DNA of 64,000 nucleotides from JACRLW01 sp046349595 (GTDB lineage Bacteria > Planctomycetota > UBA1135 > UBA2386): positions 930,001-994,000 of the forward strand of contig JAXMCA010000001.1 in the NCBI GenBank assembly GCA_046349595.1, in the 5' to 3' direction. Shown in pieces: positions 8,056 to 17,400 of this stretch; position 1 is the first letter of the stretch; each line of letters begins with the position of its first letter. The position numbers and the translations under genes were made by a program. The notes under the pieces are model-generated. The model saw only the letters and a program-made list of their open reading frames with translations, was not told the origin of the DNA and did not search any database.

Positions 8056-10650
8056 TCACTCGGGCTTCGGCGTCTCCGCCGGGGCGTCCTCGCCGGCTTT
8101 GCCGAGCAGGGCCCGCAGTCCCGACAGCGAGCGCAACTCGCCCTTCTTGCCGAGACTCGATTCGACGGCCTTCTCGCTCTCGACCGTGTAGACGCGCGGT
8201 CCGCCGCTGGGCCGCGGGCCGCGGCGGAACTCGCCGCCGCGACCGCCCTCGTCCTCGTGCGGGCGTTCCCCGCGCGGCTTGCCGCCGCCGGCGCCGCCCG
8301 GTCGCTGACCGGGACCGCCGCGCCGTCCGCCGCGCTGTCCCTCGGGCGGACGAGCCGCACGCGACTGCATCTCGGGGCCGCCCTGGCCGCGGCGTTCACG
8401 CCGTCCTCCGCCGCCCGCCGCGAGACGCTCGCCGAGTGTGGCCGGACGTCCCTCGCGCAGGTGGCGCGGCTTGAACAGCGACAGCCCGACCTTCTTCTTG
8501 GCGGCGTCGAGGTTGAGCACGTAGACGGTGACCACTTCGCCGACGCGCAGCGCGCGATCCGGATCGCGCAGGCGCGCGGGTGGGATCTGGGAGACGTGGA
8601 TCAGGCCGTCCTGCGCGATGCCGAGGTCGACGAAGGCGCCGAACTCGGTCAGGTTGGTGACACGGCCCTGCAGCTCCTGGTCGACCTTGAGGTCGTCGAA
8701 GCCGCCGACGCCCTGATTGCCGAAACCGACGATCGAGCCGCGCGGATCGCGCGTGCCGAGCTGGATCGCGTCGAGCGTGTCGCGCACGCGGCACGGGCCG
8801 ATGCCATCGACGGCCAGCGCGGCGAGATCGAGGCGCGGCAGCGGATGACCGATCAGCTCGGCCGCGGGCTTGCCGACCATCGCCGCGATCTTCTCCACGA
8901 GACCGCGGTTCTCCGGCGGTACGCAGGTCGCATCGTAGGGGTCCTCGCCGCCGTGCACGCGCAGGAAGCCGGCGACGAAGCCGCGGCGCTGCTCGTCGAG
9001 TTCGGCGACGCGGCTCAGCTCGGCGAGGCTCTTGAAGGGGCCGTTCGCGGTGCGCTCCTTCACGATCGCCTGCGCGAGATCGCGAGCGATCCCGGGCACG
9101 CGCGCGAGCAGGGCGGGATCGGCGCGGTTGACGTCGACACCGATGCGCGCGAGGCACGAGCTGATCGCGGCGTCGAGCTGGCGGCGCAGCAGTCCCTGGT
9201 GCACCTCGGCCTGCTTCTCGCCGAGGCCGAGGCCACGGATGTCGACGCGCATCAGCTCGTAGAGCGGGTCGTGCACGCGGCGCGCGAGACTCAGCGTGGT
9301 GCGCAGGCCGGCGTCGCTGCTGCCGTGGCGGCGGCGCGCCTGCGCGCTGGTCGCCCACACCAACGAGGAGGTCTCGTCGACCGCGACCATCGTCGGCTTC
9401 GGCATGTCCTCGGGCAGCGCCGCGATCACCTGCTGCGCGATGGTCCGCGCCGCGCCCTCGCGACGCCCGTGCGGCACCACGACGAAGCCCGGCGGCTGCT
9501 CACGCAGCGCCTCGACGATCGCCGCGCGCATTTCACCCTGCGCAGCTTCTTCGTCGGGGATGCCGAAGGTCCGCTTCACCTTGGGTGAACCGTCCTCGGC
9601 GACGATCGCGAGCCACACGCTCTTGCCGGCGACGCGCAACGCCGCGACCGCCTTGTCGCCGCTGCCCGGCGCGCTGAGCTGCGCGCGCAGCGAACGCGAG
9701 AAGGCGCGCACCTGCTCGCGGTCGGCCTTCTCCTTGATCTGATGGCGCACGCGCTCCTCGCAGGCGCGGTGCACGTGGTGGTCGTAGGCGTGGCCGTAGA
9801 CCAGGTCGAGGAAGCCGCCGAAGGCGGAGTCGGGGGCGACGTCCGGCGAGAAGCGCGCGCGGAACAGCTCGAGTTCGCGGCCGGCTTCGAGGCGCAGACG
9901 CAGCGTGAGGAAGCCCTCGCGCTCGGCGCGGCGCAGCGCGAGCATGCGGGGCGCGGGGATCTTGCGGACCGGTTCCTCGAGACCGGCGAGGCTCGCGTAG
10001 CGCTCGGCACCGGGTTTGGTCGCGGCGCCGTCGTTGGCGGGCGTGGCCTTCGCCTCGAGGATGCCGCGGGCCAGTTCGGCGCGCACCGAAGCGCGCAGCG
10101 ACGGGTCCTCGCCGAAGCGTTCGGCGAGCGCCAGCACCACCTGCGCGAGCACCTGGTCGGAGTCGTTCAGGCCGCGCTCGGCGTTGACGTACTCCTGCGC
10201 CGCATCCTGCGGCAGCCGCTCGCCCAGCTCGTGGCGGAGGATCGCCTGGTACAGCGGCAGCAGTCCCAGCTCGCCCAGCCGCGCCTCGGCCTTGTGCTCG
10301 CGCGGGCGCATCGCGTGGTCGATGTCGTCGACGAGGTCCTGGTCGACCGAGTCGGCGAGCATCGCGCGCAGGCTGGCGGCGTCGATCACGCCCGCTTCGC
10401 CGGCCGCTTCGCGCTGCTCGGCGAGCTGCACGAGGCTGTCCTTGCGGCGCTCGATCTCGTTGAGGAAGCGCAGGCGCTCGTGGATCGCGACCAGCCGGTC
10501 CTCGCCGGGGTCGCCGGTCTCGTCGCGCCGGAACAGCGCGACGAACTGCGGGCTGGCGCCCGCATCGAGGAGGTCCACGATCGCCTGGAGTTGCGCAGGC
10601 GCGGTATCGAACTCGGCTTCCAGCCGACGAAGGGTGCTTTCGGCCACCAT
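8056..10650 (-). CDS. tex: Tex-family RNA-binding transcription accessory protein
   Basis: An 864-residue protein with the Tex order of domains: N-terminal helical region, YqgF/RNase H-like domain (VAVDETSSLVW, about residue 418), tandem helix-hairpin-helix (ARVPGIARDLAQAIV, about 520) and a C-terminal S1 RNA-binding domain (GRVTNLTEFGAFVDLG, about 657-735). Tex proteins bind nucleic acid and act in transcription; Spt6 is the eukaryotic relative. Odd here is an extra 110-residue tail rich in Arg and Gly (such as RGGRRGGPGQRPGGAGGG), which usual Tex proteins of about 770 residues lack. ATG 10650 is preferred to GTG 10707, which adds 19 unconserved-looking residues. Confidence 0.93.
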   Translation of the reverse strand: MVAESTLRRLEAEFDTAPAQLQAIVDLLDAGASPQFVALFRRDETGDPGEDRLVAIHERLRFLNEIERRKDSLVQLAEQREAAGEAGVIDAASLRAMLADSVDQDLVDDIDHAMRPREHKAEARLGELGLLPLYQAILRHELGERLPQDAAQEYVNAERGLNDSDQVLAQVVLALAERFGEDPSLRASVRAELARGILEAKATPANDGAATKPGAERYASLAGLEEPVRKIPAPRMLALRRAEREGFLTLRLRLEAGRELELFRARFSPDVAPDSAFGGFLDLVYGHAYDHHVHRACEERVRHQIKEKADREQVRAFSRSLRAQLSAPGSGDKAVAALRVAGKSVWLAIVAEDGSPKVKRTFGIPDEEAAQGEMRAAIVEALREQPPGFVVVPHGRREGAARTIAQQVIAALPEDMPKPTMVAVDETSSLVWATSAQARRRHGSSDAGLRTTLSLARRVHDPLYELMRVDIRGLGLGEKQAEVHQGLLRRQLDAAISSCLARIGVDVNRADPALLARVPGIARDLAQAIVKERTANGPFKSLAELSRVAELDEQRRGFVAGFLRVHGGEDPYDATCVPPENRGLVEKIAAMVGKPAAELIGHPLPRLDLAALAVDGIGPCRVRDTLDAIQLGTRDPRGSIVGFGNQGVGGFDDLKVDQELQGRVTNLTEFGAFVDLGIAQDGLIHVSQIPPARLRDPDRALRVGEVVTVYVLNLDAAKKKVGLSLFKPRHLREGRPATLGERLAAGGGGRRERRGQGGPEMQSRAARPPEGQRGGRRGGPGQRPGGAGGGKPRGERPHEDEGGRGGEFRRGPRPSGGPRVYTVESEKAVESSLGKKGELRSLSGLRALLGKAGEDAPAETPKPE

Positions 10651-10780
10651 GGGCGAGGTCCCGGTACGGCTCGCGACGGACTGCGAGCGAAGAGGAGAAC
10701 GGCGCACTCTAACCCTGGACGGGACGAGACGGCCAGCCTGCGCCGTTGTGGACCACCGGCCCGCCCCGTAGAGAGACCGC

Positions 10781-11851
10781 GTGCAGGCGGTGAACCGGAT
10801 CTACGTGCGCGCGCCCAACTGGGTCGGCGACTTCGTGATGGCGACCGCCGCCTTCGAGCGCCTGCGCCGCGCCTTCCCCGCAGCGCGGATCACCTGCGCG
10901 CTGCGTCCGTACCTGCGCGACCTCTGCGGCGGTGCCACCTGGTTCGACGACCTGATCGACGCACCGAAAGGCGTCTCGCTCGCGTCCCTCGCCGGTCAGG
11001 CGCGCACCCTGCGCGGCGGCGGCTACGACCTCGCCGTGATCCTGCCGAACTCCTTCGCCACCGCGCTGGTGCCCTTCCTCGCGCGCATCCCGCGCCGGGT
11101 CGGCTACCGCCAGGGCCGTCCGCTGCTCTTGACCGACGGACCCCGCGCGCCGCGCGGCCGTCCCTTCTGGCGCCGGCACGGCCCGCGCCGGGTGCCCGAG
11201 CCGATGCCGGGCTACTACGCGAAGCTGCTCGACGGCCTCGGCCTGCCCCCCGGCCCCGACCGCCCGCGCCTGCACCTGCGTGCCGAGGACCGCGCCGAGG
11301 TCGACGGCTTCCTGCGCGCGCGGGCGATCGATCCGTCGCGCCCTCTGCTGCTGCTCACCGCCGGGGCTTCGTACGGCGCGAGCAAGCTGTGGGAGCCCGA
11401 GCGCTTCGCCGCGGTCGCGCGCCACTTCGCCGGCCGCGGCTTCAGCTCGATCGTGCTCGCCGGACCCGCCGAGGTGGAACTCGCCAAGCGCATCGCCGCC
11501 ATGGCCGGGGAGTCCGCGCAGGCCGCCGTCGACCCCCTGCTCAGCCTCGGCGGACTCAAGGCGCTGTGCGCGCGCGCCGGGCTGATGGTCACCTCCGACA
11601 CCGGGCCGCGGCACGTCGCGCTCGCCTTCGACGTGCCGATCGTCTGCCTGATGGGACCGACCGACTCGCGCTACACCGACTACGCGCTCGAGGGCCAGAC
11701 CGTGATCCAGCGCAAGGACCTCGCCTGCGTGCCCTGCCAGCGCAAGGTCTGTCCACTCGGTCACCACGAGTGCATGAAGGGCATCCCCGTCGACCGCGTG
11801 ATCGCCGCCGCCGAGGAATTGCTGTTGCGCCGCCCCGCCCCCGGCCGATGA
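10781..11851 (+). CDS. waaF: ADP-heptose:LPS heptosyltransferase II-like glycosyltransferase (GT9)
   Basis: A 356-residue GT9 glycosyltransferase that would add heptose to the inner core of lipopolysaccharide at the inner membrane. The N-terminus RIYVRAPNWVGDFVMATAA matches the WaaF start, and the nucleotide-sugar half carries SDTGPRHVALAFDVP and MGPTDSRYT near residue 270-290. The C-terminal CVPCQRKVCPLGHHECM is the Cys-rich stretch seen in heptosyltransferase II. It starts with GTG at 10781, divergent from tex with 130 bases between. Its presence supports an LPS-bearing outer membrane. The exact acceptor sugar is not provable from sequence. Confidence 0.85.
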   Translation: MQAVNRIYVRAPNWVGDFVMATAAFERLRRAFPAARITCALRPYLRDLCGGATWFDDLIDAPKGVSLASLAGQARTLRGGGYDLAVILPNSFATALVPFLARIPRRVGYRQGRPLLLTDGPRAPRGRPFWRRHGPRRVPEPMPGYYAKLLDGLGLPPGPDRPRLHLRAEDRAEVDGFLRARAIDPSRPLLLLTAGASYGASKLWEPERFAAVARHFAGRGFSSIVLAGPAEVELAKRIAAMAGESAQAAVDPLLSLGGLKALCARAGLMVTSDTGPRHVALAFDVPIVCLMGPTDSRYTDYALEGQTVIQRKDLACVPCQRKVCPLGHHECMKGIPVDRVIAAAEELLLRRPAPGR

Positions 11852-11858
11852 GCGCGGC

Positions 11859-12101
11859 ATGGCCGCGTTCACCTCGTCGTCCGCCGACGCGATGGCCGCG
11901 GTGCTCATCGCCGGCTTCGTGGTGAGCACCGTCGGGCTCGGGCTGTTCGTCTACGGCAAGAAGCAGCACCGCGCGCCGCAGATGGCCGGCGGGCTGGTGC
12001 TGATGGCCTTGCCGATGTGCGGCGTGAGCGCGCTCGCGGTGTGGGTGCTCGGGGGTGCGATCGTCGCGGGGGTCATGGGCGCGGTGCGGATGGGGTGGTA
12101 G
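11859..12101 (+). CDS. Small two-helix membrane protein
   Basis: An 80-residue hydrophobic protein starting seven bases after the waaF stop, so almost surely cotranscribed. It has a membrane segment AVLIAGFVVSTVGLGLFVYG, a short basic loop (KKQHRAPQ) and a second hydrophobic region (LVLMALPMCGVSALAVWVLGG onward, possibly two passes). No family is recognised. A role in envelope biogenesis is suggested only by the neighbour. Confidence 0.65.
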   Translation: MAAFTSSSADAMAAVLIAGFVVSTVGLGLFVYGKKQHRAPQMAGGLVLMALPMCGVSALAVWVLGGAIVAGVMGAVRMGW

Positions 12102-12732
12102 TGCGGTGCGGGGTGGGCGGGGGCGTCGGATTCCGCGCCGAACCAATTGGCCGCCTTCGACTGGGGTCTTTCCGACATGCACGTCAACGTCAGCGAGTGG
12201 TGCGTTGACGAGTGGAAACCCGGTTCTGCTGAGCGCATGGCCCGAGGTGATCACTGGTTCGAGGACACGAGGACGTGGGTGTCGACGGCTGCCGGTGCAT
12301 TCCTGCCCCAAGAGAGCAATGGAGTCATCGGCTTCGGCCCCTTCAGTTCGTCACTTCGCTGATTCGCCACTTCACCACCCCACCCAGCGCCCCGAGGAGC
12401 GGGCATGACGCGTCGCAGCATCGTCCGCGCGATTGCGCTTCAACATCCGGAGTCCATTCCGACACCGCAGGGACCTGTCGATGTGCGGCCGTGCGCCGAC
12501 CCCGCACTCTGGCGCGATCGCTCTCGATCACCCCGGTCTTCCACACCAGCGACGCGTGCCACACACCTCGCGCCCGCCCTCGGGCAGCGCAACTTTGGGA
12601 CACACCGGCCCCGATCCAGAGGCGGTGCGAACGTGGCTATCATCCGCCCTGCACCGGCGCACGGCCGGTGCGTCGCGTGGGGGAGAGGCCGGAAGCCCAC
12701 GTCGCCATCATCGACGGCCTCGGAATGTCGTC
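12102..12732. other. Intergenic region with a gene fossil
   Basis: About 630 bases without an intact gene. The part 12147-12362 is a decayed copy of the FGE-like 3' module (listed separately), followed by relics of its 3' flank (CGCTGATTCGCCACTTCACC, then GCGCCCCGAGG) matching the flanks after the intact targets. From about 12420 to 12732 I see nothing beyond the likely promoter region of the next gene. Confidence 0.6.
12147..12362 (+). pseudogene. Decayed FGE-like/VR module (fossil DGR target end)
   Basis: A 71-codon open stretch whose translation aligns with the C-terminus of the four DGR target proteins: WGLSDMHVNVSEWC against WGLFDMHGNVWEWC, and the last 48 residues match the minus-strand targets without any gap (GSAER against GSADR, ending GFGPFSSSLR against GFRPASSSLP). 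Key residues are changed (G to V, W to S, E to V) and the upstream TIR and NTPase parts are missing. The 3' DNA flank after the stop is still close to that of the intact targets. It is a truncated relic of a fifth target rather than a working gene. It could in principle be a short expressed fragment, but no start site supports that. Confidence 0.75.
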
Positions 12733-13671
12733 ATGCTTCCTCTGTTTCGGATCCTCAGTCTCGCTGCGATGGTCGTCGCGGCGCTCCCGGCCCAGATCGG
12801 TTGCCCGAGCTACTGCCGTCCCAGTTCGATCGAGTGCTGCTCGAACACGGGCACGCCGAAGGAGCACATCACGGGTGTGCAGTTCGCGAACCTCCTCGTC
12901 ACGACCGACTACGGCGGTGTGTGCCCCGGGCTGGGCGGCTACATCGACTACACCGCCCGAGCCGCGACCGTGGGCCTCGGGAATGCCTACCAGCTCAACG
13001 TGACGGTTCTCGTGCCGCGCGTCTCGCTGTGTGCGACAAACGTGCCGCTCGCGCGCGCCTGGATCGATTGGAACGGCGATGGGGTGTTCAACGCGGATCC
13101 GAGCGAGGAGTACGACCTCCAGTTGCTCGCGCCGTACCGCGTGACGATCACCGTCCCCGCGAACGCGGTCGAGCGGACGCGCATGCGTGTCGGCGTCGCA
13201 TGGCCGGGACGACCGGGATCGTGCAACACCAACCAGAATGGAGGCAGCTTCCAGGACTTCACCGTCCTCGTTCCAGGCGGTGCACCGATCGGGCTCTACC
13301 GCTACGGCTCGGGACTCGCAGGGACCTCGGGTGTCCCGGAGATCGGCGCCAACGGCACGGCGTCGCCCGGCAACGCCGGTTTCGCCGTGCAACTCGATGC
13401 GGCCACACCTCACAGTCCGGCCTTCCTCGCGGCCGGTTTGGCGCCCGGCTCCGCTCCGTTGTTCGGGGGGACACTGCAACTCGATCCGGCGCAGGTCCTC
13501 GATGTCTTCGGCAGCGTCAGCGACGCTGGCGGAGGAGCCGCGGTTGCACTGCCGATCCCGCCCGCGCCGAGCCTGGTCTGCACCAGCTTCTTCTTCCAGT
13601 GGCTGGTCGCCGATGCGGGCGCCGTGCAGGGCTACGCGATGAGCGGCGGGCTCGAAGTCGTCATCCGCTGA
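12733..13671 (+). CDS. Secreted GEVED-domain protein
   Basis: A 312-residue exported protein with signal peptide MLPLFRILSLAAMVVAALPAQ; I chose ATG 12733 because it starts exactly at this signal. Residues 109-126 hold the GEVED-type motif ARAWIDWNGDGVFN followed by DPSEEYD, and the domain ends with the usual RVGVAWPG. GEVED domains are beta-sandwiches found in large surface proteins of Bacteroidetes and planctomycetes. Cysteine pairs near the N-terminus (CPSYCRP, ECCSN) suggest disulfides. The C-terminal 130 residues form another strand-rich region without known motif. Role unknown, probably surface or secreted. Confidence 0.8.
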   Translation: MLPLFRILSLAAMVVAALPAQIGCPSYCRPSSIECCSNTGTPKEHITGVQFANLLVTTDYGGVCPGLGGYIDYTARAATVGLGNAYQLNVTVLVPRVSLCATNVPLARAWIDWNGDGVFNADPSEEYDLQLLAPYRVTITVPANAVERTRMRVGVAWPGRPGSCNTNQNGGSFQDFTVLVPGGAPIGLYRYGSGLAGTSGVPEIGANGTASPGNAGFAVQLDAATPHSPAFLAAGLAPGSAPLFGGTLQLDPAQVLDVFGSVSDAGGGAAVALPIPPAPSLVCTSFFFQWLVADAGAVQGYAMSGGLEVVIR

Positions 13672-13784
13672 AGGGACGAAGCCTCATCGGTTGGGTTCGC
13701 GAGAGGTGATCCACCGGCCGGGCTCGTGATTCCCATCCGCCGTCCGATCCCTATGCTTCGCGCGCGATCGGGAACCGGCACGGA

Positions 13785-14405
13785 ATGGCCTACGAGTACA
13801 CCGTCTTCCTCAGCTATCACCGCGATCTACGGGTCGATGCGGTCGGTCGACAGTCCATGAGCGTGGTGGGGGAATGGGTGCACGAGGTGTTCCATCCCCA
13901 CCTCAAGAAGTGGCTGGTCGAATTCGACCCGGACGCCAAGGTCGCGTTCGACGGGGATCTCGCCCAGGGCGCGCGGAGCGAACACCACGTCCGGGGACTG
14001 CTCACTCGTTCCCGCTGCATGCTCGTCGTGTTCTCCGCCCCGTACTTCGCGAGTCGCTGGTGCAGGGCCGAATGGCACTCGATGCTCGCGCGTGAGCAGC
14101 TGCGCGATGGCGGGGTCGAACTGGTGATCCCGGTCGTCTTCGCCGACGGCGACCATTTCGACGACCAGGCCAAGGACCGGGTGCAGGGCCGCGACGCCCA
14201 TCGCATGCAGCCCTTCACGGTGCTCGGTCCGCGCAATCAGGATCACGCGAGCTTCCCCGACTTCAGGGCCGAGATCCGTCGACTGTGCGCGCAGATCTGC
14301 GAGTGCGCGCGCAACGCGCCTGAATGGCGAGAAGACTTCCCCTGGGAGTCACCCGAACCGCTCGCAGCCAGGCGCCCCTTCTCCCCACCCTCGCTCCAGG
14401 GATGA
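13785..14405 (+). CDS. Stand-alone TIR-domain protein
   Basis: A 206-residue protein with a TIR domain filling residues 3-170: YTVFLSYHRDL (box 1 region), a middle AFDGDLAQGARSEHHVRGLL, SRCMLVVFSAPYFASRWC and the putative catalytic Glu in WCRAEWHSML. Bacterial TIR domains often cleave NAD+ or make cyclic ADP-ribose signals in abortive-infection defence. The stop overlaps the ATG of the next gene (ATGA at 14402-14405), so the two are coupled. It therefore probably works with the KGGVGRT-TIR-NACHT-FGE protein as a second effector or a signalling partner. NADase activity is inference from the family. Confidence 0.85.
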   Translation: MAYEYTVFLSYHRDLRVDAVGRQSMSVVGEWVHEVFHPHLKKWLVEFDPDAKVAFDGDLAQGARSEHHVRGLLTRSRCMLVVFSAPYFASRWCRAEWHSMLAREQLRDGGVELVIPVVFADGDHFDDQAKDRVQGRDAHRMQPFTVLGPRNQDHASFPDFRAEIRRLCAQICECARNAPEWREDFPWESPEPLAARRPFSPPSLQG

Positions 14406-17400
14406 AACGCGGTTCCGTCGTCACCTTCTATTCCTACAAGGGCGGCGTCGGCCGCACCTTCGTGCTGGCCAATGCTGCGGCGGTGCTCGCGAGGTGGGGA
14501 TTCAAGATCCTCTGCGTCGACTTCGATCTCGAGGCGCCTGGGCTGAGACACTACTTCCGGCTCGGAACGTCGGTGCCCGGCGTGCTCGATCTGGTTCTGG
14601 AGCCCGACTCCGCGTTGCACGAGTGGGCGAATCACACGCGCAGCGTCTCGCTGCCCGATGCCCGGGGTCGTCTCGATCTGCTCAGCGCCGGCGACGACGC
14701 GAGCGACGACTACGCACAGCGTCTCGGAAGCGTCGATTGGCGCCGTCTCTACGAAGAGCACAACCTCGGCCACCAGTTCGAGAGCCTGCGCGAGGCCTGG
14801 CTCGAGAAGTACGACTTCGTCTTCGTCGACAGCCGCACCGGCCTCACCGACGCCGGCGGAATCGCCACGGCGCAGCTCGCCGACATCCTGGTCTTCGCCT
14901 TCGCCCCGAACCAGCAGGGGCTCGAAGGTTCGATCCGGGCGGTGAAGAAGGCGCAGGTGCTGCGCAGTGCCCTGCCCATCGAGCGTGGAGCCTTCCTCGC
15001 TCTGCCGCTTCCGACCCGCTTCGACAACAACGCGGTCGGCTCGGTGCGCGAGAACTGGCTCCAGCAGTGCGTGCGCGATCTCGCGCCCTTCTATGACCAG
15101 TGGCGTCACAAGGACGCACAACCGGCCGCACTCCTCGACCTGCTGCGCATCCCGTACAAGTCGCGTTGGGCCTTCGGCGAACCGCTCGCGGTGCTCGAGG
15201 AACGGGATACGGATCCCGACACGGTGTCGTACGCGATCACGACCCTCGCGGCCTTCCTGGCGCGTCGACTCGACGGCAGCCACGAACTGGTCCGCTCGCG
15301 CGACCAGTATGTCCGCGGGGTCGAGTCAGAGAACCGCGAGCTGCTGGGCGAGGCTCGCGAGCACTTCGAGAACGACCTGTTCATCTCGTACCCGGGCACA
15401 CGAGCCGCCCTCGCCGCCGAGTTGCGCGCAGAGCTCACGAGATCGAGCGCTCCCAAACTGACGGTGTGGATGGCCCATCGCGACGTTCCCGTCGGAACCG
15501 ATTGGATTCCCCAACTCCAGCGTGCGCTCAGCACCGCCCGGCACATGGTGGCCGTCGTCGATTCAGAACTCGGAGTCTGGCAGCAGGCCGAGATCGCAAC
15601 GTTCATGCTCGCCACAGGGCAGTCCGGGGATCGACGGTGCATCCCTGTGTGGTTGAGAGGCGTCGAGCCGCATGGTCCCCTGGCGTCCGTCCAGGGGATC
15701 CATGCAAGCGATCTGAGTCTTGCCGAACTCGCTGCGCGCATCCGCACCGAGATCGTGGGGAGCCGAACCGCGTCGATCGTCGACTCGGCGCGCCCTGCAA
15801 GTCCGATGACCGCGAGTGACCTGCGCGCCGAATACCTCGGCGCCGTGATCGCGCAGCACGAACGCCTGATCCCCTTCTTCCACGAGGACTCGGTGCGCGT
15901 GCTCGACGAGGTCTTCGTGGACCTGGACCTGATCGTGACCGCATCGAAGGACGGCGAACGCGAACCGGAATCCGTCGCGGCCTTCGAACGCCGTGCGATG
16001 ACCCTGCGCGACCTCCTTCTCCCGGGATCCGCCGCGTCGGGTGCGCAGGCTCCGCGTCTCGCCGTCCTCGGTGAACCCGGGGCGGGCAAGTCGACCATCG
16101 CGCGGCACCTGACCCGCACTCTCGCCGCCGAGGACCGCTTCGCGATCTACGTCCCGCTCGGGCGTCTCGATCGCGGCGAGTTCGAGCCCTGCGCGCTGGC
16201 GGCGAAGGCGGCCCTGCCGGCGAATCCCGAGCGCATCGCCGATCTCACCGATCTCCTTCGCCACGCGGCACGAGACGGCAAGGCCGTGTTCCTCCTCGAC
16301 GGGCTCGACGAGGTCGAACCGTCGCGCATCGACGCGCTCACCGAGCGCATCCAGCACCTCGCCGAACGCGACTACCTGCGTGCCCCCTTCGCCGTGTTCA
16401 CGCGCCCGATCGCGCTCGAACGGCGCGAACTCGGCCGCCGATTCCGGATCGCCCACGTGCAGCCTCTCGACGACCGCCGCCGCAGCGATCTCCTGATCAA
16501 GCTGATCGGCGCCGACGACGCCGGGCGCATGGAGGGGGAGTTCCTCGCCTCTCCTTCGCTGAGTGAACTCTGCCGCAATCCGCTGATGGTCACCCTCGCG
16601 GCGATGGTGGTGCGCGACGCGCTGCTCGGCACCGAGGCACCTCCCACCAAACGGAGCCGTCTGTACCAGGCGGCGATCGACTTGCTGCTTCGTCGCGGCC
16701 ACTGCGCCGACCCGCGTGGCGTGAAGGATCGCAACGCGGCCCGCGCCGTGATGCGACCGCTCAGCCTGAAGCTGCACGAAGGGGGAGGCGAGGCGTGGAC
16801 GCGCGAGACCCTGTCCAATGTCGTCTGGGAACTCCGCAAGGCCGACCCGGATCTCAACTTTCAGGTCAAGGAGACCTGGGGCAGCAATGAGGTCTTCCTC
16901 GACGACCTCGGACACAACTCGGGAGTCGTCGGCCCTCACGACGGGCGGCACGTGCCGTGGCGCTACCTCCATCGCAGCCTGCGCGAGTTCCTCGCCGCCG
17001 AGCGTCTCGCGGCCATGCCCGAGAAGGACCTCCGGCGGCGGATCGGCACCTGGGTGGAGGAACTGCGCAAGGCAGAGCAGGTGCGCGCGACGCGCCGGCA
17101 GGAGGGCAAGGGCGTCCTCGACAAGCCCCAGCCGGAGCGCTGGGTGGAGGTGTATGCCTTGCTCTGTGGTCAGATGCGCGACCCCTTCACCGTGCTCGAG
17201 GCGATTCGGGACGCGAGCCCGGAAGTCGCGCTGCGCGCCTTTGCCTCCGTCGAGTCCCTGCCCCACGAGCCGGGTCTTCGCTTCTTGTTGGCAACCAAGG
17301 GTTGGCAGCCGTTTCACCTGTTCTCGGCCGTGGACGCCTGGGGGATTCCGATCGATGCCCTAACGCGTCTGCTCGTCGACGAGGCGTGTGGATCGCGTGT

